The notes beneath the pieces were generated by a model. That model saw nothing but the letters and a program-made list of their open reading frames with translations. It was not told where the DNA came from and did not search any database. Positions 1 through 5,717 of a DNA stretch of 32,623 bases are shown in pieces; within the stretch, counting starts at the first letter, position 1, and each line of letters opens with the position of its first letter. The position numbers and the translations under genes are program-made. The stretch is from a virus: the IMG/VR virus record IMGVR_UViG_3300009009_000034, positions 1 through 32,623 of that record. The stretch is one strand, 5' to 3'.

Positions 1-2
1 CC

Positions 3-80
3 CGCTCCGCTGACCTGATCACCACGGGGCAGGTTGACTCCTGCCCCTTCATCGACTACACTGAACACGTTCACACCTGA
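3..80 (+). CDS. 3' end of an unidentified GC-rich gene (partial)
   Basis: The frame is open from the window edge to a TGA at 78-80, giving 25 residues that end in IDYTEHVHT. About 20 of the 25 codons end in G or C, which matches the gene at 88-312 and not the AT-rich phage genes further on; this third-position bias is the main reason to believe it is coding. It stops 7 bases before the next ATG, as in a tight operon. The fragment is too short to assign a family, and its start lies outside the window. Confidence 0.4.
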   Translation, partial: RSADLITTGQVDSCPFIDYTEHVHT

Positions 81-87
81 ACCGACC

Positions 88-312
88 ATGGCAAAAGCAA
101 TCGGCATCGTTCGCTCCACTGATTCCAACCCCAAGGGGCAGGTCGTTCGCTGCAGCAGCGGTGGGGGCATGACCTTCACCAAGGCGACAGGACTGGGCGC
201 TACCATGGTAGACGACCTGGACACTGCTATCGCTAACGCTAAGGCGATCCACCGTGCTGACCGCATCTCTGCAGCGCGTGAGCGCCTGGCAGAGCGGGCA
301 GGCATCTGCTAG
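88..312 (+). CDS. small GC-rich hypothetical protein, 74 residues
   Basis: The protein begins MAKAIGIVRSTDSNPKGQ and ends RLAERAGIC. I do not recognise a family. The N-terminal half is rich in Gly, Ser and Thr (CSSGGGMTFTKATG) and looks like beta structure. The C-terminal half (about residues 44-72) is an Ala/Arg-rich predicted helix. I chose the ATG at 88 rather than the in-frame TTG at 34, because the TTG start would overlap the upstream reading frame ending at 80. No clear Shine-Dalgarno sequence precedes it. Strongly G/C-ending codons set it apart from every gene after base 560, so it may be host DNA, another phage, or a different contig joined by assembly. It is followed by two perfect hairpins. 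Confidence 0.6.
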   Translation: MAKAIGIVRSTDSNPKGQVVRCSSGGGMTFTKATGLGATMVDDLDTAIANAKAIHRADRISAARERLAERAGIC

Positions 313-322
313 TCCAGTTCGT

Positions 323-341
323 GGGGCGGCACACCCGCCCC
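323..341 (+). terminator. GC-rich hairpin after the 74-residue gene, possible terminator
   Basis: GGGGCGG at 323-329 pairs perfectly with CCGCCCC at 335-341 around a 5-base loop, 10 bases after the stop codon at 312. The following bases are not a run of T, so it is not a textbook intrinsic terminator. It could act in transcription ending or in protecting the 3' end of the message. Confidence 0.35.
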
Positions 342-353
342 ATTGATCAGTAA

Positions 354-383
354 TGCTGATCATTCGTTCGTTCGTGATCAGCA
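354..383. repeat. 9-bp inverted repeat with a loop of three TTCG units
   Basis: TGCTGATCA at 354-362 is the exact reverse complement of TGATCAGCA at 375-383. The 12-base loop at 363-374 is TTCG three times in tandem. A further TGATCAG at 344-350 can pair with the left arm as an alternative. Hairpins capped by UUCG are common in T4 RNA, but a triple TTCG loop is unusual. It may be a second terminator or a protein-binding palindrome. Confidence 0.5.
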
Positions 384-439
384 GTTATTATATAATGTTA
401 TCGTTATAGCGGCGGGGCCGTGTTTATAAAACCCAAAGG

Positions 440-486
440 TACCCCTAAACTATAAAGTGTTACCCAAGGGAGACAAATATTACCCC
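440..486 (+). repeat. three direct TACCC(C) repeats about 20 bases apart
   Basis: TACCCC occurs at 440-445, TACCC at 461-465 and TACCCC at 481-486. The start-to-start distances of 21 and 20 bases equal about two turns of B-DNA, so all copies would face the same side. They sit just upstream of the possible promoter at 540-545. They may be operator-like sites, but five-base matches in a short stretch can arise by chance. Confidence 0.3.
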
Positions 487-539
487 AAGACTCAAAAAAT
501 TTCCGGATATAAAAAAAGTTTCAAAAAGGTTAAATGATA

Positions 540-556
540 TATAATAAAAATATAAT
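540..556 (+). promoter_or_regulatory. possible sigma70-type -10 boxes (TATAAT at 540-545 and 551-556)
   Basis: Two perfect TATAAT hexamers precede the ATG at 568. The upstream one leaves room for a short leader of about 16 bases. A poor -35 candidate, TTTCAA at 519-524, is only 15 bases from the first box. The surroundings are very AT-rich, which raises the chance of random matches. Confidence 0.3.
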
Positions 557-567
557 TGTAATCCCCT

Positions 568-744
568 ATGAGAAAAAAATCAGAAGACGAAATATTGCCT
601 CTCCAAGTTGATCCAATTAGTGGAGAATATTATATCAATATTCCAGAATGGATGATTAATGATCTTTCATGGTATGAAGACACTCCAATTAGAATAAACT
701 TAGATAATAATGAAATAATTCTCTCAGAAAGTAAAAATGATTGA
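568..744 (+). CDS. small AbrB/MazE-like cyanophage protein, 58 residues
   Basis: The protein begins MRKKSEDEILPLQVDP and ends IILSESKND. The pattern of 'LP-Q-DP-(S/T)GEYYI-IP' followed by an acidic 'D-L-W-ED' segment and a short beta strand matches small cyanophage proteins I recall that resemble the swapped-hairpin AbrB/MazE fold. That fold is often DNA-binding, but no function is shown here. The ATG is the first in the frame after the AT-rich leader. Its 3' end overlaps the next gene by 8 bases (737-744), indicating translational coupling. Confidence 0.7.
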   Translation: MRKKSEDEILPLQVDPISGEYYINIPEWMINDLSWYEDTPIRINLDNNEIILSESKND

Positions 745-901
745 AAGAACATACAACATATATGTAAAACAAAAATGCATCTATGAATCACTCTCAGAAG
801 ATGAATTCAATAAAACTTGGAGCATGATTAAAAATTTTCTAAGTCTAATAGGGGCGGATGTTAGGATTGAAGATTTAACTTATGAGGAAGTAAATAGTTG
901 A
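737..901 (+). CDS. conserved cyanophage hypothetical protein, 54 residues
   Basis: The product begins MIERTYNIYVKQKCIYESLS and ends LTYEEVNS. It has an N-terminal beta hairpin (RTYNIYVKQKCIY), a helix around EDEFNKTWSMIKNFL and an acidic tail with D-L-T-YEE. I recall similar 50-70 residue proteins ('IY-LSEEEF-TW' and 'LSYEE') in many cyanomyoviruses, where they have no known function. It starts inside the end of the previous gene and finishes 47 bases before the glycosyltransferase start, so the three are probably cotranscribed. Confidence 0.7.
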   Translation: MIERTYNIYVKQKCIYESLSEDEFNKTWSMIKNFLSLIGADVRIEDLTYEEVNS

Positions 902-948
902 CATGCCATACATAATAGAGTATGATACTTTTGTAGAGATTTTAATTT

Positions 949-1704
949 ATGACTAAAGGATTCACAATTAAAGCAAAAAATCCTCCACAATCCCAAGATC
1001 CAGAGTGGGATTTTGAACTAGCAAGACAAATGGTTAGAGGAAAATCAATCGTATTTTGCTTACCAGGAAGAGGAGTTTCTTATACTTACCTAAAGAACTT
1101 TGTACAACTTTGCTTTGACTTGGTACAAGCAGGTGCTAGTATCCAAATTTCGCAAGATTATTCATCAATGGTTAATTTTGCAAGATGCAAATGCTTAGGT
1201 GCTAATGTACTCAGAGGACCCGATCAAATTCCTTGGGACGGTAAACTAAAGTATGATTGGCAACTTTGGATTGATTCTGATATTGTCTTTAACAGCGAAA
1301 AGTTCTGGCAACTAATTCTTATGGACAAGGACATTGCTGCTGGTTGGTACTGCACAGAAGACGGTCACACAACCTCTGTTGCTCACTGGCTTGAAGAAGA
1401 TGACTTCCGTAATAATGGAGGAGTCATGAATCACGAAACTCTAGAAAGTATCTCAAAGCGCCGCAAACCATTTACGGTTGATTATACTGGTTTCGGATGG
1501 TTGCTGATCAAGCACGGTGTATTTGAGCACAGTGAAATAAAATATCCCTGGTTTGCTCCGAAGATGCAAATCTTTGAATCAGGAGAAGTTCAGGACATGT
1601 GTGGAGAAGATGTGAGTTTCTGCCTTGATGCAAAAGAAGCAGGATTTGAAATTTGGTGCGACCCCCGTATTAGAGTTGGACATGAAAAAACCAGAGTCAT
1701 TTGA
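949..1704 (+). CDS. GT-A fold glycosyltransferase-like protein, 251 residues
   Basis: This is probably a nucleotide-sugar glycosyltransferase acting in the host cytoplasm on a virion protein, DNA or a host surface sugar; the acceptor cannot be read from sequence. An early hydrophobic strand (KSIVFCLPGRG, residues 32-42) leads to the metal-binding DxD motif in WIDSDIVF (D109-S110-D111), which would hold the sugar-nucleotide diphosphate through a divalent cation. A C-terminal block GEDVSFC (from residue 219) followed by GFEIWCDPRIRVGHE ends in H245, as in GT2-like enzymes where an acidic residue and a late His complete the active site. All expected motifs are present and the length is normal for phage stand-alone transferases. 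The last 23 bases overlap the next gene if that gene starts at 1682. Confidence 0.8.
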   Translation: MTKGFTIKAKNPPQSQDPEWDFELARQMVRGKSIVFCLPGRGVSYTYLKNFVQLCFDLVQAGASIQISQDYSSMVNFARCKCLGANVLRGPDQIPWDGKLKYDWQLWIDSDIVFNSEKFWQLILMDKDIAAGWYCTEDGHTTSVAHWLEEDDFRNNGGVMNHETLESISKRRKPFTVDYTGFGWLLIKHGVFEHSEIKYPWFAPKMQIFESGEVQDMCGEDVSFCLDAKEAGFEIWCDPRIRVGHEKTRVI

Positions 1705-1873
1705 TTTAATGGCAGAAGAACGCTATAATGTTCTTCTCAATGGAGAGATTATTCACTCCAATTTGACACAAACTGAATACTTTGATGTCGTGGAGGATCT
1801 GGCATCTGATTTTTATCAGACAGGTTCTCCAAGTCCTAATGAACTTGAAACCGAAGTGATTAAAGGAGATTAA
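1682..1873 (+). CDS. conserved cyanophage hypothetical protein, 63 residues
   Basis: From the ATG at 1682 the product begins MKKPESFDLMAEERYNVLLN and continues with IIHSNLTQTEYFDVVEDLASDFYQTGSP in overlapping segments, ending EVIKGD. The core 'Y-V-NGE--NLT--EYFD---DLA-(D/E)FY-TGSP-P-E' is a pattern I recall from small cyanomyovirus proteins of unknown role. An alternative start at 1709 (MAEERYN) would avoid the overlap with the glycosyltransferase and is almost as likely; neither has a strong ribosome site. The frame continues upstream to 1625, but that part lies within the transferase gene. Confidence 0.7.
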   Translation: MKKPESFDLMAEERYNVLLNGEIIHSNLTQTEYFDVVEDLASDFYQTGSPSPNELETEVIKGD

Positions 1874-1878
1874 AAACC

Positions 1879-2028
1879 ATGGCAAAAGCAAAAACTGGTC
1901 TGAATAAGAGTTCTTATATTCCCGGTCCACCTAAGAAGTCTCGTCAAGGAGATGGAATGGGAACCAAATATGCCGCCTCTTCTCGCAATGGGGCACGTAA
2001 GAAGTATAGGGGTCAAGGAAAAGGATAA
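1879..2028 (+). CDS. small, highly basic conserved cyanophage protein, 49 residues
   Basis: The protein begins MAKAKTGLNKSSYIPGPPKK and ends GARKKYRGQGKG. It is dominated by Lys, Arg, Gly and Ser with no hydrophobic core, so it is probably disordered on its own and could bind nucleic acid or acidic proteins. I recall near-identical short proteins (SSYIPGPPKK, SRNGA-K-YRGQG) across cyanomyoviruses, without a known function. It has a good ribosome site (GGAG about 12 bases upstream). Its stop codon shares an A with the next start (TAATG, 2026-2030), so the next gene is probably translationally coupled. Confidence 0.75.
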   Translation: MAKAKTGLNKSSYIPGPPKKSRQGDGMGTKYAASSRNGARKKYRGQGKG

Positions 2029-2657
2029 TGGCATACTTAAACCATAGTCTTCCAGATTGGTCTTGTTACATTCGTAATGAGTTTCTTTTCAATCACCAAA
2101 AAGGACATGGTGAAGTAACCAAATGTGATGTACATTCTGTCGCGAGTATTGAAAAAAGAGTTCCTCTATTTGAGGCATTTCTTGAAAATGGCGTGAATTG
2201 GACTCGGCGTCCTCTTCACGCTTTTTGTTGGAAACCAGATGCTCCAATTGAACCACTTGAAGACGTTATGTACTGGGATTGCTTTTCACCATACATTGAT
2301 GTTCAAAAACGTGCTCGTCTTGCAGGATTGCAAGCAGAATTAATTCGCCCAGATGGAAAAAAGATTCTCGGAACCTACATGTTTACTCTTGATTGGTCTT
2401 GGGAAAATAAAGGAACAACAGATTTTAATTTTTCAGAGACTCCTGAGCATAAATGCGCTCATTTATTCAAGGTTGAGACTGGAAATTATTATGCATATCC
2501 AAATAATAGAATAATTTGGTATGATAATGCTTGGACATTCAATAGAATTAAAAAAAATCCAGGTTATGAAATTGACATGACAACATATTCGGTTGAAAAT
2601 AAGAGAAAAATTGAAACATCTGATCACTACATATATGAAATTACCGATTTAAAATAG
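2028..2657 (+). CDS. conserved cyanophage hypothetical protein, 209 residues
   Basis: The product begins MAYLNHSLPDWSCYIRNEFL and ends HYIYEITDLK. I recall it as a conserved protein of T4-like cyanophages near the speD-gp25 region, but I cannot give a function. It is unusually rich in aromatic residues (many Trp, Tyr and Phe) and has no membrane segment or signal peptide. A central segment (IRPDGKKILGTYMFTLDWSW, about residues 107-126) and a later one around NYYAYPNNRIIWYDNAW look like beta strands, so a compact beta-rich fold is likely. It follows the basic 49-residue gene with a one-base overlap, and a late promoter box begins immediately after its stop. Confidence 0.75.
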   Translation: MAYLNHSLPDWSCYIRNEFLFNHQKGHGEVTKCDVHSVASIEKRVPLFEAFLENGVNWTRRPLHAFCWKPDAPIEPLEDVMYWDCFSPYIDVQKRARLAGLQAELIRPDGKKILGTYMFTLDWSWENKGTTDFNFSETPEHKCAHLFKVETGNYYAYPNNRIIWYDNAWTFNRIKKNPGYEIDMTTYSVENKRKIETSDHYIYEITDLK

Positions 2658-2658
2658 A

Positions 2659-2666
2659 AATAAATA
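2659..2666 (+). promoter_or_regulatory. T4-type late promoter box (AATAAATA)
   Basis: The octamer differs from the T4 late consensus TATAAATA only at the first base, which also varies in cyanophages. It lies just after the stop of the 209-residue gene and 44 bases before the speD ATG at 2703. Transcription would begin near 2672, which argues against the TTG at 2673 being the start codon of speD. Confidence 0.6.
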
Positions 2667-2702
2667 AATTTTTTGATAAAAACTGAATTGGAACAGTATT
2701 CA

Positions 2703-3029
2703 ATGGGTAGGCACCTACTATTAGAGGTGTATGATGTTAATTTTGAAGCGATTAATGATGTAGAATCGCTTCAAAATGCAATGATTGTTGGAATAAATCG
2801 TGCAAAAATGACGATTTTAAATACTTTTTCCCATTGTTTTATTCCTCAAGGATGTACAATCGTTATTGCTCTTGCGGAAAGTCATGTTTCTTGTCACACA
2901 TGGCCAGAAAATGGGTGTTTATCTGTAGATGTGTACACTTGTGGTGAAGGAAACCCCAAGTTAATAGCACTTGAGATTCTAAAATACTTAAATTCTGACA
3001 ATTACAACATTAGAGAAATAAAACGTTAA
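2703..3029 (+). CDS. speD: S-adenosylmethionine decarboxylase proenzyme (pyruvoyl type), 108 residues
   Basis: The enzyme converts S-adenosylmethionine to decarboxylated AdoMet, the aminopropyl donor for spermidine and related polyamines, in the host cytoplasm. The protein begins MGRHLLLEVYDVNF, the typical start of short bacterial SpeD. The self-cleavage site is E59-S60 in AESHVSCHTWPE; Ser60 would become the pyruvoyl cofactor. His65 and Cys80 (in DVYTCG) match the processing and catalytic His and Cys in spacing from the serine (+5 and +20, as in the Thermotoga enzyme). So the gene looks complete and active. An upstream TTG (2673) would add 10 residues, but it coincides with the expected transcription start. 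No polyamine synthase (speE) is in the window, so the product would feed a host enzyme. speD is a known auxiliary metabolic gene of cyanophages. Confidence 0.93.
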   Translation: MGRHLLLEVYDVNFEAINDVESLQNAMIVGINRAKMTILNTFSHCFIPQGCTIVIALAESHVSCHTWPENGCLSVDVYTCGEGNPKLIALEILKYLNSDNYNIREIKR

Positions 3030-3037
3030 ATATTAGT

Positions 3038-3057
3038 AAGGAGATAGCAACCTCCTT
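3038..3057 (+). terminator. weak hairpin after speD (AAGGAG / CTCCTT)
   Basis: AAGGAG at 3038-3043 pairs with CTCCTT at 3052-3057 across an 8-base loop, 9 bases after the speD stop. A run of T appears only 15 bases later (3073-3077), so terminator function is doubtful. The left arm is itself a good Shine-Dalgarno-like sequence, but no start codon follows at a usable distance. Confidence 0.3.
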
Positions 3058-3069
3058 TCAAAAAAGTTC

Positions 3070-3089
3070 TGTTTTTACAAAAAAACAGG
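3070..3089 (+). promoter_or_regulatory. hairpin covering the leader of the 83-residue gene
   Basis: CTGTTTTT at 3070-3077 pairs perfectly with AAAAACAG at 3082-3089 around a 4-base loop. The right arm runs into the ribosome site (AGGAG, 3088-3092) of the gene starting at 3098. It could therefore influence access of ribosomes, or act as a weak terminator of the speD message. No partner molecule is evident. Confidence 0.35.
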
Positions 3090-3097
3090 AGCTAAAA

Positions 3098-3349
3098 ATG
3101 TCTAATTTACCAGTTGATAGAAACAAAGATTACATGTATCAGATGTGGGGAACCACTTCACTTACTTCAGATTATGACAGTTTAGGTCAAAAATCAAAAG
3201 TAATTCAGGAAATCATGCACGATGATGTTCCCAAAAATAAACATCACCTGAAAGAGCAAACTCAACTTCATCAAATTATTCGTAACGATTCTGATTATGA
3301 TGATTGGGAATATGGTACAGATGCAAACTATGGTTTTTCCTGGAAATAA
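3098..3349 (+). CDS. hypothetical phage protein, 83 residues
   Basis: The product begins MSNLPVDRNKDYMYQMWGTT and ends ANYGFSWK. It is polar, rich in Asp, Tyr and His, with no hydrophobic segment. A central run (VIQEIMHDDVPKNKHHLKEQ) and a following TQLHQIIR may be helical, and the tail DYDDWEYGTD is acidic and aromatic. I do not recognise a domain; short proteins of this kind sit just ahead of gp25 in cyanomyoviruses. It has one of the clearest ribosome sites in the window (AGGAG, 6 bases from the ATG). A late promoter follows 1 base after the stop. Confidence 0.7.
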   Translation: MSNLPVDRNKDYMYQMWGTTSLTSDYDSLGQKSKVIQEIMHDDVPKNKHHLKEQTQLHQIIRNDSDYDDWEYGTDANYGFSWK

Positions 3350-3350
3350 A

Positions 3351-3358
3351 CATAAATA
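3351..3358 (+). promoter_or_regulatory. T4-type late promoter box (CATAAATA) for gp25
   Basis: CATAAATA starts 30 bases before the gp25 ATG at 3381, with transcription expected near 3364. It probably drives the baseplate block gp25, gp6 and the 3995-residue gene, which follow with gaps of 1 and 2 bases and no other promoter box between them. Confidence 0.65.
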
Positions 3359-3380
3359 ATATTAGAAAAACTTTTATTCA

Positions 3381-3782
3381 ATGGAAATTACAAGGATATC
3401 AAGAGCATTTAAAGATATTAGTTTGTCTTTTGAACCTCATCCTGTAACAAATGACTTGCCTATTTTAAAAAATGAGTCTGCAATACGCAGAGCAATTCGC
3501 AATCTGGTTGAAACTATCCCAACAGAAAGATTTTTCAATTCTCTAATCGGATCAGACGTTCGTTCTAGTTTATTTGGATTTGTTGATGTCGGAACCGCCT
3601 CAATAATTTCAGATCAAATTGAAACTACCATTAATAATTATGAGGAAAGAGTAGAAAATGTTAGAGTTTTTGTTGACCCTCAACCAGATTTAAATTCATT
3701 TAATGTAACTGTTAATTATGAAATCATTGGGCAAGATTTTCCAATACAAGAATTCAATTTTATATTAGAGGCAACAAGATAA
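3381..3782 (+). CDS. gp25: baseplate wedge protein gp25
   Basis: gp25 is a small core protein of the baseplate wedge that binds gp6 and helps start sheath assembly; it belongs to the GPW/gp25 family shared with contractile injection systems. At 133 residues it matches T4 gp25 (132). The family core is visible as ESAIRRAIRNLVETIPTERFF (residues 32-52, given here as the family pattern 'N-AI--AI-NL--T--ER-F') followed by LFGFVDV and the segment INNYEERV. The family's Glu-Pro-Arg core motif reads E88-E89-R90 here, so the proline is replaced by glutamate. One base separates its stop from gp6, as expected for partners made together. Confidence 0.92.
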   Translation: MEITRISRAFKDISLSFEPHPVTNDLPILKNESAIRRAIRNLVETIPTERFFNSLIGSDVRSSLFGFVDVGTASIISDQIETTINNYEERVENVRVFVDPQPDLNSFNVTVNYEIIGQDFPIQEFNFILEATR

Positions 3783-3783
3783 A

Positions 3784-5715
3784 ATGCCTTTTACTAAGTT
3801 TACAAATCTAGATTTCGATCAGATAAAAACTTCAATAAAAGATTACCTCAGAGCAAATTCCAATTTTACGGATTTTGATTTTGAGGGATCTAATTTTTCT
3901 GTTTTAATTGATACGTTAGCATATAATACTTATATTACTGCATTTAACACTAACATGGTAGTTAATGAATCCTTTTTGGATTCTGCAACTCTCAGAGAAA
4001 ATGTAGTCTCACTGGCAAGAAATATAGGGTATGTTCCTAGGTCCAGAACAGCATCGAATGCAGAAATATATTTTGAGGTTGAGACTTCTAGTCAAAGACC
4101 TTCTTTAACTTTACAGTCTGGAGTAGTTTGTGTCGGATCCGTAAGTGACACAACTTATATTTTTTCAATACCAGAAAATATAACAACTACGGTTAATAAT
4201 GGTATTGCTAGATTTGGTAGTAAAGAGACTCCTATAAAAATATATCAAGGAACTTTATTGTCAAAGCAGTTTACTGTTGATGGATCATTAGATCAAAGAT
4301 TTATTTTAGATAATTCTTTCATAGATTCTTCGACAATATCAGTTTATGTTAGAGGTCCATCAGAGAGTGGTGGATTAGGAACGAAATATAATAAAGTTGA
4401 AAATATTATCAATGTAAATTCTTTATCCGAAATATTTTTGATTCAAGAAGTACAAGATGAAAAATATGAATTATTATTCGGTGATGGATATTTTGGTAAA
4501 AAACTTCTTAATCAATCGGTAATCAATACAAATTACATTGTTACTGATGGCATTGAAGGTAATGGAGCTTCTGAGTTTTCTTTTGTTGGATCATTTAAAG
4601 ATTCTTTGGGAATTACCGTTATTCCTACCACTTCAATTACAATCAATACTGTTACTTCTTCTCAAAGTGGAGGTGATATTGAACCAATATCTTCAATAAA
4701 ATATTATTCACCAAAACTATATTCTGCACAATATAGAGCAGTTACATCTAGAGACTATGAAGTTATCATACCTCAAATATATCCAAATGCAGAATCAGTT
4801 TCTGTTGTTGGTGGTGAAGAATTAAATCCTCCTCAATTTGGAAAAATTTTAATAAGCATAAAACCAAAAAATGGAGATTATGTTTCAGATTTTGATCAAG
4901 AACTTATACTTAATAGATTAAAAAGTTACTCTGTTTCTGGAATAAATCAAGAAATAGTACCTCTTAAAATACTTTATATTGAAGTTGACACATCAGTTTA
5001 TTATAATAATAGTCAAGTTTCAAGTATTGATGAACTAAAAACTTTAGTTTATGATACGCTGTATTCTTATTCAAAATCTTCAGAAATTAATAAATTTGGT
5101 GGAAGATTTAAATACAGTAAAATTGTTCAGTTGATTGACAATGTAGATTCTTCAATAACTTCTAATATTACTAAAATTAAAATTAGAAGAAATTTAAAAG
5201 CATTGTTAAATCAATTTGCACAGTATGAATTGTGTTTTGGAAACAGATTTCATATCAATCCAAACGGGTATAACATCAAAAGTACTGGATTTTATATTGA
5301 TGGTATAAACGAACCACTTTACTTAACAGATACTCCAAATAAAACTAGAGATAATTCTAAATTAGATGGATCAGGAAAGGGTATAATTTCCATTGTCAGA
5401 AAAAATACTGACGGAAGTTATGAAGTTATCTCAGAGTCTGGAGGAGTAATTAATTACACTGACGGAGAGATCAATCTCAGTGGAGTTATTATAACAAAAA
5501 CAGAAAACCCTAACAATATAATTGAGATACAAGCAGTTCCAGAGTCAAATGATATTATTGGATTGAAAGATTTATATTTGGAATTTAACCTTGAAAATAG
5601 TAAAATAAATATGGTAAAAGACGTAATTTCTTCAGGTGAAGATATATCTGGGGTAACCTTTGCAAAAGACTACTATACATCAAGTTATTTTAATGGAGAT
5701 CTAGAGAGGAAGTAA
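3784..5715 (+). CDS. gp6: baseplate wedge protein gp6
   Basis: gp6 forms the inner ring of the baseplate and links neighbouring wedges; its middle region belongs to the baseplate J-like family. The N-terminus, MPFTKFTNLDFDQIKTSIKD, and the following FEGSNFSVLIDTLAYNTYI and NESFLDSATLRENVVSLA are the most conserved gp6 signatures in T4-like phages. Residues around LYSAQYRAVTSRDYEVII (about 313-330) mark the J-like domain junction, where the chain folds back. At 643 residues it is close to T4 gp6 (660). The last 150 residues are less conserved. It lies between gp25 and the gp7-slot giant, the same order as in T4. Confidence 0.93.
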   Translation: MPFTKFTNLDFDQIKTSIKDYLRANSNFTDFDFEGSNFSVLIDTLAYNTYITAFNTNMVVNESFLDSATLRENVVSLARNIGYVPRSRTASNAEIYFEVETSSQRPSLTLQSGVVCVGSVSDTTYIFSIPENITTTVNNGIARFGSKETPIKIYQGTLLSKQFTVDGSLDQRFILDNSFIDSSTISVYVRGPSESGGLGTKYNKVENIINVNSLSEIFLIQEVQDEKYELLFGDGYFGKKLLNQSVINTNYIVTDGIEGNGASEFSFVGSFKDSLGITVIPTTSITINTVTSSQSGGDIEPISSIKYYSPKLYSAQYRAVTSRDYEVIIPQIYPNAESVSVVGGEELNPPQFGKILISIKPKNGDYVSDFDQELILNRLKSYSVSGINQEIVPLKILYIEVDTSVYYNNSQVSSIDELKTLVYDTLYSYSKSSEINKFGGRFKYSKIVQLIDNVDSSITSNITKIKIRRNLKALLNQFAQYELCFGNRFHINPNGYNIKSTGFYIDGINEPLYLTDTPNKTRDNSKLDGSGKGIISIVRKNTDGSYEVISESGGVINYTDGEINLSGVIITKTENPNNIIEIQAVPESNDIIGLKDLYLEFNLENSKINMVKDVISSGEDISGVTFAKDYYTSSYFNGDLERK

Positions 5716-5717
5716 AT

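Larger units (their letters stand above)
384..567. other. non-coding junction between GC-rich and AT-rich DNA
   Basis: No coding frame is convincing here. The last GC-rich stretch (GCGGCGGGGCCGTG, about 409-422) is followed abruptly by AT-rich sequence that continues to the end of the window. The segment carries three TACCC repeats and two TATAAT-like boxes, listed separately. The junction may be a natural recombination point or an assembly join. Confidence 0.5.

Noticed and set aside
34-87. TTG start giving the GC-rich protein 18 more residues
   Set aside because: It overlaps an open, GC-codon-biased frame ending at 80, and the ATG at 88 gives a more natural N-terminus (MAKAIGIV).
49-363. 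104-residue reading frame on the minus strand
   Set aside because: It is complementary to the better supported + strand gene, runs across the hairpin region, and shows no protein family pattern; GC-rich DNA commonly has open antisense frames.
903-956. 17-residue frame between the 54-residue gene and the glycosyltransferase
   Set aside because: Too short, overlaps the transferase start, and no family is known.
1625-1681. Upstream extension of the 63-residue protein
   Set aside because: It lies wholly in the transferase coding region; the conserved pattern begins after the ATG at 1682 or 1709.
2673-2702. TTG start for speD
   Set aside because: It coincides with the expected transcription start of the box at 2659-2666, and the family's usual N-terminus (GRHLLLEVY) begins at the ATG at 2703.
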